Both the position numbers and the translations under genes were made by a program. Below are positions 8,718 through 17,496 of a stretch of 64,000 nt of DNA, piece after piece. The notes beneath the pieces are model-generated. The model saw only the letters and a program-made list of their open reading frames with translations, made no database searches and was not told where the DNA came from. Numbering within the stretch: position 1 is the stretch's first letter; the number at the start of each line of letters is the position of its first letter. This DNA is from JALSNL01 sp036479585 (GTDB lineage Bacteria > Bacteroidota > Ignavibacteria > Ignavibacteriales > Melioribacteraceae), in the NCBI GenBank assembly GCA_965224785.1, contig OZ245062.1, positions 2,480,001-2,544,000 on the forward strand, in the 5' to 3' direction.

Positions 8718-9197
8718 CTAAAAATTAGATTCATCAATCCAAGTTACAATTTGCCATTTATTATTTTCAGATTTCTCCAATTGTAAGTTAACTTTCCCAT
8801 CCACAAAAATAACATCTGTAGGATTAAAAGTAATAGTTAAATTAAAACTTCTCACAATATTTGTTGAATCTCCAGTTATTGCTACAATATTATTCCAAAC
8901 CAAATCTAATCGCTCAGAATTATTAAACAAACTATTTGTAATTCGCATTTCATCTTCTCTACCCCAAGCAACATCAACTTCTTTATCATAATCTCTATAT
9001 GCAAAGGTGAAATCAGTATTTAGTAACTCACTATAAATTGTTGTGTCTTTAAAGGTGTAAGAATATTGCAGATTTTGAAATACACCATCAATAGTTTGTA
9101 GATCACTAATTAGCGAACCTTCCGAACCTAAACTATTATCTAGTTTAGGAGCAAAGGGATTTGTGCAGCCATCAAGAACAACAAGTAAATTGACCAA
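8718..9197 (-). CDS. Small lipoprotein, NTF2-like size, paralogue of its upstream neighbour
   Basis: 159 aa from a TTG at 9197. No named family recognised. Near the start is a lipobox-like LDGC, then a ~140-residue mixed beta domain ending in KWQIVTWIDE, echoed by QWVITEWADI in the upstream gene, so the two are probably diverged paralogues. The TTG start would remove most of the signal peptide. The same frame stays open to 9236 and encodes NRYISKYIPIFVLVNLLVVL before the lipobox, an ideal lipoprotein signal. The only start there is a rare ATT (9234-9236) overlapping the upstream TAA stop. Probably exported to the outer membrane or periplasm. Confidence 0.7.
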   Translation of the reverse strand: MVNLLVVLDGCTNPFAPKLDNSLGSEGSLISDLQTIDGVFQNLQYSYTFKDTTIYSELLNTDFTFAYRDYDKEVDVAWGREDEMRITNSLFNNSERLDLVWNNIVAITGDSTNIVRSFNLTITFNPTDVIFVDGKVNLQLEKSENNKWQIVTWIDESNF

Positions 9198-9231
9198 AAC
9201 AAATATTGGGATATATTTACTAATGTATCTA

Positions 9232-9801
9232 TTAATAGAACCGTCCTTTTAACTCACTCCAACTTGGGAATTCATTTGAGCTTATATCTGCCCACTCCGT
9301 AATAACCCATTGATTATTTGCATCCAAATTAATTTTAAATTGCGAACTTCCTCTGTATTCAAGCTCTACTTGATCAGAAATATTTGGAAGGAATATCGTA
9401 TAATCATAACTATATAAGGCACTATCACCTTGCTGAGTTTTTTCTACTTCCGAGAGTGTAACTATAACAGCCTTTTCTTTGGGAATATTAGCAATTAAAT
9501 TTCTGAAGTAATCTTTTTCCGAATCAATATCCCAATTTGATAAAACATTAAATTTTGCTGTAGCTTCTGAAGAAGGAGAGAACGTAAATTTTTTACTAAG
9601 AAAAGAACTATCAACAAAGCAACTTTCATAATTTCTTTCAATTTTTTCTCTAAATGAATCTGTTAGGTTCTTAAACAATTGCTCAGGGGTTGTTGCAACC
9701 ACAAAGCTAGACCTTCCAATTTCAGGTTCTTCAGCATTGCGAGTTGTTAAAAAATCGCAACTACTTAAAAAGATTAAACCAAATAAAATTAAAATTTTCA
9801 T
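9232..9801 (-). CDS. Lipoprotein of unknown function
   Basis: 189 aa. The signal MKILILFGLIFLSSC has a lipobox (LSSC, Cys15), so the mature protein should be lipid-anchored. The rest is a single mixed alpha/beta domain with a strand-rich C-terminal half (LEYRGSSQFKINLD, QWVITEWAD) that looks like a steroid-isomerase/NTF2 fold by pattern only. First gene of a pair with the smaller lipoprotein, whose reading frame opens at this gene's stop codon. Confidence 0.75.
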   Translation of the reverse strand: MKILILFGLIFLSSCDFLTTRNAEEPEIGRSSFVVATTPEQLFKNLTDSFREKIERNYESCFVDSSFLSKKFTFSPSSEATAKFNVLSNWDIDSEKDYFRNLIANIPKEKAVIVTLSEVEKTQQGDSALYSYDYTIFLPNISDQVELEYRGSSQFKINLDANNQWVITEWADISSNEFPSWSELKGRFY

Positions 9802-9873
9802 TTTCTTGAAAAACCTTTAAAATATTATTTTATTAGTCATCGGAATATTTTCTATCACTATCAATTTAACTGT

Positions 9874-9974
9874 TGTCATTCTCAGCCCCGCTTAAAAACA
9901 CGGGGTAAACTTTGACTGGGAATCCAGGAAACCCTAACAGATAGGAATTCCGATAAAGACATTCGGAAATGACA
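9874..9974. repeat. Family-1 dispersed palindromic repeat (long form)
   Basis: TGTCATTCTCAGCCCCGCTT ... CACGGGGT ... TTTGACTGGGAATCCAGG ... GATAAAGACATTCGGAAATGACA. It differs from the short form by an insert with its own hairpin (AGCCCCGC..CGGGGT). The copies at 10870 and 51243 carry the same insert, so there are two subfamilies. Confidence 0.75.
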
Positions 9975-9988
9975 AGCAAAAACAACTA

Positions 9989-10732
9989 CTAATTATTTTT
10001 TTGAAATATCACAATTAGTCTTTCTGATTTATCTTCTAAAAATTCATCTCCAGCATAATTACCAAAAATAGATTTAACTTTAAATCCAATCTTCAAAAAT
10101 TTTTCTAAAATTTCTTTGGAAGAATAAAGTTTAACCGATTCAAAAAACTCTGCTTGCTTGTTCCCTTCCTTAATAATTATTTTCTTAACAACTCTTCCAT
10201 TTTCAATTTTTCTTTTTTCGGTAATTATTTTATCGCCAATTCTTTTTTCTGATTTTGGAGCTAATGTTTTTTCAACATAATTTTTATTCAGAAAATCTAA
10301 AACAAAATATCCATCATCACTAAGTATATCAAGTGCATTCGTCGGGAAAGCAAAATTTTCTTTGTCTGTTTCAAAGTAGCCAAAACTTGTAAATAAATTA
10401 ATAATTAAATCGAACTTAAGCTTGGATGAAAATTGTCTTATATCAGAATTTATAAAATTTAATTTTAGATTTAATTGTTTAGAATTTTCATTTGCAATTT
10501 TTAGAAGTGTTGAACTTAAATCAAAACCGGTAACATTAAAACCTTTTTTTGTCAAATAAATTGAATGCCTTCCAGCTCCGCAAGCTGCATCTAATATTTT
10601 TGCATTTGGTTTAATCGAAATACTTTTGAGAATAAGTTCAAGTAATCGTTCTGCATCTTCAGAATTTCTATGACTATAAACTTCTAAATATTCATTAGAT
10701 GAGAACCAATCTTTGAACCATTCTTTACTCAT
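9989..10732 (-). CDS. Class I SAM-dependent methyltransferase
   Basis: 247 aa. Motif I is KILDAACGAGRHSIYL (~residues 40-55), followed by the acidic SAM-ribose strand VTGFDLS and motif II NFINSDIRQF, the standard Rossmann methyltransferase order. After ~150 comes a beta-rich extension (KRKIENGRVVKKIIIKEG) typical of small-molecule methyltransferases. The substrate is not predictable. It stands alone between two dispersed repeats. Confidence 0.8.
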   Translation of the reverse strand: MSKEWFKDWFSSNEYLEVYSHRNSEDAERLLELILKSISIKPNAKILDAACGAGRHSIYLTKKGFNVTGFDLSSTLLKIANENSKQLNLKLNFINSDIRQFSSKLKFDLIINLFTSFGYFETDKENFAFPTNALDILSDDGYFVLDFLNKNYVEKTLAPKSEKRIGDKIITEKRKIENGRVVKKIIIKEGNKQAEFFESVKLYSSKEILEKFLKIGFKVKSIFGNYAGDEFLEDKSERLIVIFQKNN

Positions 10733-10751
10733 TTTTAAATTCCTAACTTAT

Positions 10752-10836
10752 TTCATACTTCAACTCCGCTCAGTATGATAATGATAAATAAGTACACAAA
10801 AAGCATAGTCTTACTGAGCGGATTCGAAGTATGACG
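10752..10836. repeat. Family-3 dispersed palindromic repeat
   Basis: TTCATACTTCAACTCCGCTC-AGTATGA at one end and ACTGAGCGGATTCGAAGTATGA at the other form inverted copies of the unit TCATACTGAGCGGAGTCGAA. Related copies are at 7582-7646 and 59199-59250. It lies only 33 bp from a family-1 repeat. Confidence 0.7.
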
Positions 10837-10869
10837 AAAATATTTTATTATAAACTTAAAAGAACTGTT

Positions 10870-10968
10870 TGTCATCCTAGCCCCACTTAAAAACACGGGA
10901 TAAACTTTGACTGGGAATCCAGCAAAAAATATTGAATGGATTTCCGATAACAACATTCGGGAATGACA
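10870..10968. repeat. Family-1 dispersed palindromic repeat (long form)
   Basis: TGTCATCCTAGCCCCACTTA ... TTTGACTGGGAATCCAGC ... CATTCGGGAATGACA. Same long subfamily as 9874-9974, placed between recR (3' end) and the methyltransferase. Confidence 0.75.
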
Positions 10969-11021
10969 AACAATAAATATTTATCTAATTTTCTTATTAG
11001 AACTTTATCTTCTTGTTATTT

Positions 11022-11618
11022 CTACAACTCAATTCTATTAAGAACTGCTCTGCCAATTGTAGCTTCATCTGTAAATTCCAAATCGCCGCCAATTGGTAAA
11101 CCTCTTGCAAGGCGGGAAACTTTTAGTCCCAATGGTTTAATCAATTTTGCAAGATAGAGCGAAGTTGTCTCACCTTCCGTATCCGGATTAAGAGCTAAAA
11201 TTATTTCGGTGATTGTTTCATCGTGCAATCTTTTTATAAGCTCTTTAATTTTCAATTCGTCAGGGCCTATACCAGATAAGGGCGAAAGCACTCCACCAAT
11301 TACGTGATAGAGTCCGCTGAACTCATTTGTGTTCTCAATTGCAATAACATCGCTTGCTTCTTCAACTACACAAATAACCGTTTTATCCCTTTTGGGATTT
11401 TTACAAACTGAACAAATTTCATCCGCAGAAATATTATAACAATTTTCACAAAATCTAATTTCATCTTTTAACCTTATTAAAGATGAAATTAAATCCTCTA
11501 ATTCTTTTTTATCTTTTTTAACAAGATGGAGTGCCAACCGTTGAGCACTCTTTCTTCCTATCGATGGTAGTTTGTTCAACTCATCAATAGCAACTCTTAA
11601 TGGTTCTGCAATTTCCAA
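11022..11618 (-). CDS. recR: Recombination mediator protein RecR
   Basis: 198 aa, full length. An N-terminal helix-hairpin-helix (LPSIGRKSAQRLALHL, ~17-32), a zinc finger with C57, C60, C69 and C72, a Toprim domain (~80-175) with VVEEASDV and ALNPDTEGETT, and a C-terminal ARGLPIGGDLEFTDE segment. RecR works with RecO/RecF to load RecA on gapped single-stranded DNA. It starts 1 nt after the ybaB stop, a common bacterial pairing (often dnaX-ybaB-recR; dnaX is absent here). Confidence 0.96.
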   Translation of the reverse strand: MEIAEPLRVAIDELNKLPSIGRKSAQRLALHLVKKDKKELEDLISSLIRLKDEIRFCENCYNISADEICSVCKNPKRDKTVICVVEEASDVIAIENTNEFSGLYHVIGGVLSPLSGIGPDELKIKELIKRLHDETITEIILALNPDTEGETTSLYLAKLIKPLGLKVSRLARGLPIGGDLEFTDEATIGRAVLNRIEL

Positions 11619-11619
11619 A

Positions 11620-11946
11620 TTACATTCCCGGTATATTCATTCCCGGAGGAATCATTCCTTTGGTAACATTACCAAGATTTTCTTCTGCTAGTTTTCCGGC
11701 AGCTTCTAAAGCTTTATTTACCGCTGCAACAATTAAGTCTTCCATCATTTCTTTGTCGCCACCCTTTGCAACTTCTTCATCTATCTCTAAAGAAATTAAT
11801 TCTTTTTGTCCGTTACAAGTTGCTTTAACCATTCCGCCGCCACTTTCTGCAGAAACAGTTTTGTTAGCAAGCTCAGCTTGTGCCTTTTCCATTTCAGCTT
11901 GCATTTTTTGAATTTGTTTCATCATTCCAGCCATATTGCCTTTCAT
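11620..11946 (-). CDS. ybaB: Nucleoid-associated protein, YbaB/EbfC family
   Basis: 108 aa with the family layout: an N-terminal coiled helix (MMKQIQKMQAEMEKAQAEL), a central sheet (MVKATCNGQKELISLEI) and a C-terminal helix (DLIVAAVNKALEAAGKL). It dimerises into tweezers that bind DNA and help condense the nucleoid. An AAGGAG ribosome-binding site lies just before the ATG. Directly upstream of recR and surely in the same transcript. Divergent from psd. Confidence 0.93.
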   Translation of the reverse strand: MKGNMAGMMKQIQKMQAEMEKAQAELANKTVSAESGGGMVKATCNGQKELISLEIDEEVAKGGDKEMMEDLIVAAVNKALEAAGKLAEENLGNVTKGMIPPGMNIPGM

Positions 11947-12103
11947 AAATACTCCTTATATTTTTATGTTTTAAATTTTCATTTTTATCTATTCATACTT
12001 CTTATTCTAAATTCAAATTTAATAAAATAATAAAGACAATGAAATTATTATATTTTATGTTAGTTTTGTAATTCATAATAAAAATTAAAAGGCTACTAAT
12101 AGA

Positions 12104-12751
12104 ATGTTAACTAAATACGGATATACCACAATAGGAATTGCCGCAATTATCTCGTTTATTTTGTTGGTCATTTCAATATTTTCGCAAAGTGGTTATGTAA
12201 AATATCCTTTAGTTTTTCTTGCACTCTTTATTATGGTATTTACATTAAACTTTTTTAGAGATCCGGAAAGAATTTCTCCTAAAAATGATAATGTAATTGT
12301 TTCTCCCGCTGATGGAAAAGTTCTTCTAATTAAAGAAGTTGTTGATGAACGTTTTGTAAATGAGGAAGCTTGGCAAGTTTCGGTTTTTATGTCTCCGTTA
12401 AATGTTCACGTAAATAGAATTCCTATCGATGGAAAAGTTGACTATCTACAATATATAAAGGGCGAGTACCTTGTTGCATATCACGACAAAGCAGACTCAC
12501 GAAACGAACGTTCAGAAATTGGAATAACTTCTAAACACGGAAAAGTTTTATTTACACAAGTTGCTGGAATGGTTGCAAGAAGAATTGTTTATGATTTGAA
12601 AGAAGGTGATTCGGTAAAAATGGGCAATAGATTTGGAATGATAAGGTTTGGAAGTAGAGTTGATGTTGTTGTTCCGAAGAAGTGGAAGCTAAATGTTAAA
12701 GTTAATGACTTGACAAAAGCTGGTGAGACTATCTTATTTAAGTTGGATTAA
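12104..12751 (+). CDS. psd: Phosphatidylserine decarboxylase proenzyme
   Basis: 215 aa, the short PSD form found in Bacteroidota. Two N-terminal membrane helices (~9-28, ~33-50), then FRDPER, SPADGKV and FMSPLNVHVNR. The self-cleavage site is Gly183-Ser184 in IRFGSRVD; the Ser becomes the pyruvoyl cofactor of the alpha chain. It converts phosphatidylserine to phosphatidylethanolamine in the inner membrane. Followed after 18 bp by pssA, which makes its substrate. Confidence 0.95.
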   Translation: MLTKYGYTTIGIAAIISFILLVISIFSQSGYVKYPLVFLALFIMVFTLNFFRDPERISPKNDNVIVSPADGKVLLIKEVVDERFVNEEAWQVSVFMSPLNVHVNRIPIDGKVDYLQYIKGEYLVAYHDKADSRNERSEIGITSKHGKVLFTQVAGMVARRIVYDLKEGDSVKMGNRFGMIRFGSRVDVVVPKKWKLNVKVNDLTKAGETILFKLD

Positions 12752-12769
12752 TTTTAGATAGATTAAATT

Positions 12770-13516
12770 ATGAAAAAATCATACATCCCAAATATTATTA
12801 CAGGATTAGGTTTGCTAAGCGGATTTCTATCAATAGTATTTGCAAGTGAAAATAATTATGAACTTGCAGCTGCTATGATTTTATTTGCCTCCATATTTGA
12901 TTTAACAGATGGAATTGTCGCGCGCCTACTAAAAACTTCAAGTCAGTTTGGAGTTGAGTTAGATTCGTTGGCTGATGCTGTTAGCTTTGGTGTGGCTCCT
13001 GCTTTTTTAATTTATCAATTTCATTTTCATCAACTTGGATGGATTGGAATGCTAATTAGTTCTTGCCTACTTATATTTGGCGTTCTTCGTCTAGCAAGGT
13101 TTAACTCCCAACTAACTGATGTTGAAATTAAAGCAGATTTTAGTGGATTACCGATTCCACTTTCCGCAATAACAATTGCAATGTTGGTTTTATATATTCA
13201 TAACACGCCTAACCTAATTGAAACTTTTAATTATATTGCTATTCCACTTGTGCTGGTTTTATCAGTAGCAATGGTTAGCAACATAAAATATTCAGCATTT
13301 CCAAAATTAAACAAAACAACTTTGCGAGGAAAACCTTATTATTTAGCTCTTGCAATTATAGGTTTAATTCTAACATTTTTGACTGACGGAACTGCATTAT
13401 TTTATATATTTTTAGGAATTGTTTTTTGGGGAATATCTAAGCATTTTATTAAGAAGTTATTTTCTAACGAAAACAATGAAGAAACTAAAATTGAACTTAA
13501 AGAAAAAAAAATTTGA
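12770..13516 (+). CDS. pssA: CDP-diacylglycerol--serine O-phosphatidyltransferase
   Basis: 248 aa integral membrane protein with about seven helices. The CDP-alcohol phosphatidyltransferase signature D47-G-x-x-A-R-x8-G61-x3-D65-x3-D69 is complete. It joins CDP-diacylglycerol and serine to phosphatidylserine. Operon with psd upstream (18 bp), and purS follows 9 bp downstream, so lipid and purine genes share a transcript. Confidence 0.95.
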   Translation: MKKSYIPNIITGLGLLSGFLSIVFASENNYELAAAMILFASIFDLTDGIVARLLKTSSQFGVELDSLADAVSFGVAPAFLIYQFHFHQLGWIGMLISSCLLIFGVLRLARFNSQLTDVEIKADFSGLPIPLSAITIAMLVLYIHNTPNLIETFNYIAIPLVLVLSVAMVSNIKYSAFPKLNKTTLRGKPYYLALAIIGLILTFLTDGTALFYIFLGIVFWGISKHFIKKLFSNENNEETKIELKEKKI

Positions 13517-13525
13517 GAGAGAAAT

Positions 13526-13783
13526 TTGTATAAAGCAACAGTAATAATAAAAACTAGACCCGACATTTTAGATCCGCAAGGTAAAGCTGCCGAACAAGGT
13601 GCAAAACTTTTGGGTTATACAAATGTTTCAAAAACAAGAATTGGAAAGTATGTTGAATTCTTCGTTAATAGCAACAACAGAAGCGATGCCGAAAGTGAAG
13701 TTAAAGAATATTCAGAAAAACTTTTGAGCAATCCCATAATGGAAGATTTTGAATTTGAACTAGAAGAAGTAAATGAAGCCTAA
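13526..13783 (+). CDS. purS: Phosphoribosylformylglycinamidine synthase subunit PurS
   Basis: 85 aa, the size of the small bridging subunit of the three-part FGAM synthase (PurS-PurQ-PurL). It has the features VIIKTRPDILDPQGKA and TRIGKYVEF. Start is a TTG at 13526 with GAGAGAG just upstream; no ATG is available. Overlaps purQ by 11 bp, which indicates translational coupling. purL is not in the window. Confidence 0.94.
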   Translation: MYKATVIIKTRPDILDPQGKAAEQGAKLLGYTNVSKTRIGKYVEFFVNSNNRSDAESEVKEYSEKLLSNPIMEDFEFELEEVNEA

Positions 13784-14462
13784 ATTTGGAGTAGTAGAAT
13801 TTCCCGGTTCTAATTGTGATCACGATGCATATTATGCAGTAAAAAAAGTTCTTGGCTATGATGCTGAATTTTTGTGGCACAAAGATACAAGCATTAAAAA
13901 TAGTGATGTAATAATTCTACCCGGTGGATTTTCTTATGGAGATTATTTACGAACTGGAGCCATTGCTCAGTTCTCGCCTGTTATGGAAGAAGTTGTAAAC
14001 TTTGCAAATAAAGGTGGGATTGTAATTGGAATTTGTAATGGCTTTCAAGTATTATTAGAACTTGGTTTGTTACCAGGAGTAATGATACAAAATGAAAAGT
14101 TAAAATTTATTTGCAAAGATGTTTTCTTAAAAGTTAACAGTAGAGAAACAACTTTCACAAATAAAATTGATAAAGAAATAATTAGAATTCCAATTGCTCA
14201 CGGAGAAGGAAATTATTTTGCAGATGATGAAACGTTAAAATCGCTTAGAGAGAACAACCAAATAGTTTTTGAATATGTAAATAAAAATGGTGAAGTTGAT
14301 GAAGCATCAAATCCAAATGGTTCTAAACTAAACATTGCTGGAATTATAAACAAGCAAGGCAATGTACTTGGAATGATGCCACATCCCGAAAGAGCTTGTG
14401 ATTCTATTTTAGGAAATACAGATGGGCAACAAATTTTTAATTCGATTGTAAGTAATTTGTAA
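13773..14462 (+). CDS. purQ: Phosphoribosylformylglycinamidine synthase, glutaminase subunit PurQ
   Basis: 229 aa class I glutamine amidotransferase. The catalytic triad is Cys88 (GICNGFQ), His204 and Glu206 (PHPERACD). It also has EFPGSNCD and LPGGFSYGDYLR. It supplies ammonia from glutamine for step 4 of purine synthesis. Starts inside the end of purS. Confidence 0.96.
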   Translation: MKPKFGVVEFPGSNCDHDAYYAVKKVLGYDAEFLWHKDTSIKNSDVIILPGGFSYGDYLRTGAIAQFSPVMEEVVNFANKGGIVIGICNGFQVLLELGLLPGVMIQNEKLKFICKDVFLKVNSRETTFTNKIDKEIIRIPIAHGEGNYFADDETLKSLRENNQIVFEYVNKNGEVDEASNPNGSKLNIAGIINKQGNVLGMMPHPERACDSILGNTDGQQIFNSIVSNL

Positions 14463-14493
14463 GATGTTTTAAATCCAAATTTATTTTGGGTTT

Positions 14494-14576
14494 TTCTTAA
14501 TCGTAATCATAATTTCACTCTTTTTTAAAAAGGATAAAAACGTGAGTAAGATTAAGAACAAGATTACGATTAAGAA
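14494..14576. repeat. Family-4 palindromic repeat (CTTAATCGTAATC)
   Basis: Perfect 15-bp inverted arms TTCTTAATCGTAATC (14494-14508) and GATTACGATTAAGAA (14562-14576) around an AT-rich loop with its own CACTC/GAGTAAG pairing. A second, more diverged copy is at 49951-50072. It sits just after purQ and could also end its transcript. Confidence 0.7.
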
Positions 14577-14686
14577 TTTTGATGTAATTAAACGAAAAAG
14601 ATATTTGGATTGATATAAAAAAAAGTAAAAGTTTTATCAAACGAATTACAATAGAAAATAATTTATAAAAATAAACTGGAGTAGAT

Positions 14687-14881
14687 ATGTTTGGAAGTTT
14701 AGGAGCAACGGAAATAATTTTAATTATTGTTGCAATAGTTCTACTTTTTGGTGCTAAAAAAATTCCAGAATTAGCTGAAGGAATTGGCAAAGGAATGAAA
14801 GTTTTTAAGAAAGCTGTTAAAGAAGTAGAGGAAGACATAACAGAAGTTAAAGATGATTTCAAGTCTGACAAAAAAGACTAA
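14687..14881 (+). CDS. tatA: Twin-arginine translocase subunit TatA/TatE
   Basis: 64 aa. N-terminal transmembrane helix (ATEIILIIVAIVLLFGAKKI), FG hinge, amphipathic helix (PELAEGIGKGMKVFKKAV) and an acidic/basic tail: the complete TatA layout. TatA polymerises to form the path for folded proteins across the inner membrane. GGAG lies 8 nt before the ATG. tatC is not nearby. gatA starts 15 bp later. Confidence 0.93.
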   Translation: MFGSLGATEIILIIVAIVLLFGAKKIPELAEGIGKGMKVFKKAVKEVEEDITEVKDDFKSDKKD

Positions 14882-14896
14882 GGTTGTTGAATATTC

Positions 14897-16309
14897 TTGA
14901 CTACTTATAAAACTTATTCCGAAAAAATTGAGCAACTCAAAAATGGTAAACTTTCTCTAAGTGAAAACGTAAAGTTTTTCTTAGAGAAGATTGAGGCAAA
15001 CAAAAGTTTAAACGCATTTAATTTTGTTTTCGAAGATTGTGTTGAATCTGTAAAAACTATTGAAGACAAAATCGAAAATGGGACAGCTGGGAAATTAGCC
15101 GGAATGGTTATAGCTGTTAAAGATGTACTTGCAATGCAAGACAAACCTTTAACTTGCTCATCAAAAATATTAGAAAACTTCACATCACTTTACACATCAA
15201 CTGCAATTCAAAAACTTATTGATGAAGATGCAATTATAATTGGTAAAACTAATTGCGATGAATTTGCAATGGGTTCGTCAAATGAGAACTCGTATTTTGG
15301 AGTTGTGAAAAATCCAATTAACAATGAATATGTTCCAGGCGGTTCAAGTGGTGGCTCTTCTGCTGCGGTTGCTGCGGAACTTTGCGATGTTGCAATTGGA
15401 ACAGATACCGGTGGTTCAATCCGTCAACCAGCATCTTTTTGTGGAGTGTTCGGATTAAAAGCAAGTTACGGAAGAGTTTCTCGTTTTGGACTAAACGCTT
15501 TCGCATCTTCCTTTGATTCTATCGGGCCATTCGCAAATAGCATTCAAGATGTTGCTCTTGTTCAAGAAGTACTTTCCGGTTATGATGAAAATGATTCTAC
15601 TTCGGAAAAGATTGATGTTCCTAATTTATCTTCTTTATCAGCAGATGTAAAAGATATAACAATAGGAATTCCAAAAGAATATTTTGGCAAAGGATTGAAC
15701 TCTGAAATTAGAACTGCAATAGAAACACAAATTAAAACTTTGAAAGAAAAAGGATTTCAGATTGAAGAAATCACTTTACCAAGAACTGAATATTCTATTG
15801 CAACATATTACATATTAACAACAGCTGAAGCTTCTTCCAACCTTGCCAGGTTTGATGGAGCAAGATATGGATACAGAACAGAAGGAAAGGTAAACCTAAA
15901 ACAGATGTTCACAAAATCACGCTCGGAAGGTTTTGGTGATGAAGTAAAACGTAGAATTATGTTAGGGACTTATGTTTTATCAGCTGGATATTATGATGCA
16001 TATTACAAAAAAGCTCAACAAGTCCGCCGATTAATTAAAGAAGATTTTAGTGAAGCTTTTAAGAAAGTGGATATTATTTTAACTCCAACTACTCCAACAA
16101 CTGCATACAAAATTGGAGAAAAATCTGATGACCCATTAGAAATGTATTTGGGAGATATTTATACAACTTCAGCTAACTTAGCTGGAATTCCAGGGTTAAA
16201 TATTCCAATCGGTAATGATAGCAAGGGTTTGCCTATAGGGATGCAGTTAATGGCAAATCAATTTGAAGAAGAAAAGCTATTAAGTTTTGCTAAACGTATC
16301 GTTGATTAG
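14897..16309 (+). CDS. gatA: Aspartyl/glutamyl-tRNA(Asn/Gln) amidotransferase subunit A
   Basis: 470 aa amidase-signature enzyme. The Ser-cisSer-Lys triad is visible: Lys in IAVKDV, cis-Ser in PGGSSGGSSAAVA and nucleophile Ser in TGGSIRQPAS. GatA releases ammonia from glutamine, which GatB uses to convert Glu-tRNA(Gln) to Gln-tRNA(Gln). TTG start at 14897. gatB and gatC are elsewhere. Shares the plus-strand run with tatA. Confidence 0.93.
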   Translation: MTTYKTYSEKIEQLKNGKLSLSENVKFFLEKIEANKSLNAFNFVFEDCVESVKTIEDKIENGTAGKLAGMVIAVKDVLAMQDKPLTCSSKILENFTSLYTSTAIQKLIDEDAIIIGKTNCDEFAMGSSNENSYFGVVKNPINNEYVPGGSSGGSSAAVAAELCDVAIGTDTGGSIRQPASFCGVFGLKASYGRVSRFGLNAFASSFDSIGPFANSIQDVALVQEVLSGYDENDSTSEKIDVPNLSSLSADVKDITIGIPKEYFGKGLNSEIRTAIETQIKTLKEKGFQIEEITLPRTEYSIATYYILTTAEASSNLARFDGARYGYRTEGKVNLKQMFTKSRSEGFGDEVKRRIMLGTYVLSAGYYDAYYKKAQQVRRLIKEDFSEAFKKVDIILTPTTPTTAYKIGEKSDDPLEMYLGDIYTTSANLAGIPGLNIPIGNDSKGLPIGMQLMANQFEEEKLLSFAKRIVD

Positions 16310-16434
16310 TAATCGGCGTTTGTTAAATAGGAGCAAAAATAAAAAAATCACAGATACCCTCCTAAAAAATGGCGGGCGTGCTAATCTGTGTTACGAAAAC
16401 AAATTTTGAACTAAAACAAAAAAGGGGGAAGCAA

Positions 16435-16632
16435 ATGTCAAACAATAACGAACTAAATAAATGCATCAACTGTGAAAAAGAAGAAAGTGTAGCTCCATTA
16501 GTATCAATTACTTACGCGCAAAATCCTACTTGGATATGCACACAATGTTTGCCAACACTTATTCACAATCCAGATAAACTTAAACCTATATTTGACAATA
16601 TGAATGCCGAAGCATCTTCTGCATCAGAATAG
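16435..16632 (+). CDS. Small zinc-ribbon-like protein
   Basis: 65 aa from the ATG at 16435, which has a strong GGGGGAAG ribosome-binding site; an earlier in-frame ATG at 16369 lacks one and adds a tail that does not look like protein. Two Cys pairs, C-I-N-C near residue 11 and C-T-Q-C near 40, would bind one zinc, a treble-clef/rubredoxin-like pattern. Function unknown. Ends in a Ser/Ala/Glu-rich tail. A hairpin follows 12 bp later. Confidence 0.7.
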   Translation: MSNNNELNKCINCEKEESVAPLVSITYAQNPTWICTQCLPTLIHNPDKLKPIFDNMNAEASSASE

Positions 16633-16644
16633 AAATTGATTTTT

Positions 16645-16677
16645 AAGAGCCTAGCATCTTAGAGATGTCAGGCTCTT
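16645..16677. terminator. Hairpin between convergent genes, related to GTGCCTGGCAC palindromes
   Basis: AAGAGCCTAGCATCT and AGATGTCAGGCTCTT pair over ~14 bp with two mismatches. It lies between the zinc-ribbon gene (plus) and the nitroreductase (minus), which end toward each other, so it probably terminates both. It resembles the palindromes at 33113 and 46207. Confidence 0.6.
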
Positions 16678-16682
16678 GTCAG

Positions 16683-17375
16683 TTACAGAATTGTTGCTAT
16701 CTCATCAAACATTTTTCTTTTAATATTCGGAACTTGAACTCCCTCTTTTGGATAACCAACCACAAGCAACAAAAATGGTTTTTCATTTTTTGGTCTATGC
16801 AAAATTTTGTTTAAGAAATTCATAGGACTTGGAGTATGCGTAAGACTAACTAATCCACATTGATGTAAAGCAGTAATTAAAATCCCAGTTGCAATCCCAA
16901 CAGATTCTTTTACATAATAATTTTTTTTCTTCCCTGTCACGGCGTAGTGTTTGTTACGAAGCTGGACTTCTTCATCAATAGAATATTTCTCTTCGAAAAT
17001 TACAATTAAGTATGGAGCATCTTCCAGGAAAGGCTTACTATCATTGGTCTCAAATGGTTCTAAGTCTTTAAGCCATTCATTAGATGCTCTACTATTGTAG
17101 AATTCTTTCTCTTCCTTTTCAGCTTCAATTCTAATTTCGGTTTTTAGTTTAGAATCTTTAACAATTACAAAATGCCAAGGCTGTTTGTTAGCTCCACTTG
17201 GTGCAGAGTTAGCAGCAAGAATGCAATTTTTAATAATTTCTTCAGGAAATGATTTAGTTGAAAACTCTCTAACAGTTCTTCTTTCCTTCATTAGTTTATT
17301 AAATTTTTCAGCTTTAGCAATCATTTCTTTTTCTTGCAATAACTTGTAATTTTTTAATGGTACAAATTTTTTCAA
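16683..17375 (-). CDS. Nitroreductase family FMN protein, iodotyrosine deiodinase-like
   Basis: 230 aa. FMN phosphate-binding RRTVREFS (~32-39), APSGANKQPWHFVIV (~57-71), and a late LTHTPSPMNFLNKIL with RPKNEKPFLLLVVGYP. The second half follows the iodotyrosine deiodinase/BluB-like branch rather than classic NfsB. The family uses FMN to reduce halogenated or nitro-aromatics; the bacterial substrate here is unknown. Divergent from sucD with a 121-bp shared upstream region. Confidence 0.85.
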   Translation of the reverse strand: MKKFVPLKNYKLLQEKEMIAKAEKFNKLMKERRTVREFSTKSFPEEIIKNCILAANSAPSGANKQPWHFVIVKDSKLKTEIRIEAEKEEKEFYNSRASNEWLKDLEPFETNDSKPFLEDAPYLIVIFEEKYSIDEEVQLRNKHYAVTGKKKNYYVKESVGIATGILITALHQCGLVSLTHTPSPMNFLNKILHRPKNEKPFLLLVVGYPKEGVQVPNIKRKMFDEIATIL

Positions 17376-17496
17376 TTGTTCCTCTTTGATAAAAAATCAT
17401 TTTCTTTTACAAAATTTGTTTCATCTATTTTACACATTTTTTTGTTAAGTTTTAGTATTAGTTTTCTGAATATAAAATCTAACAAGGAATTTTAGA

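Noticed and set aside
14515..14871. 118-codon open frame opposite tatA
   Set aside because: Antisense to tatA and the family-4 repeat; tatA is certain.
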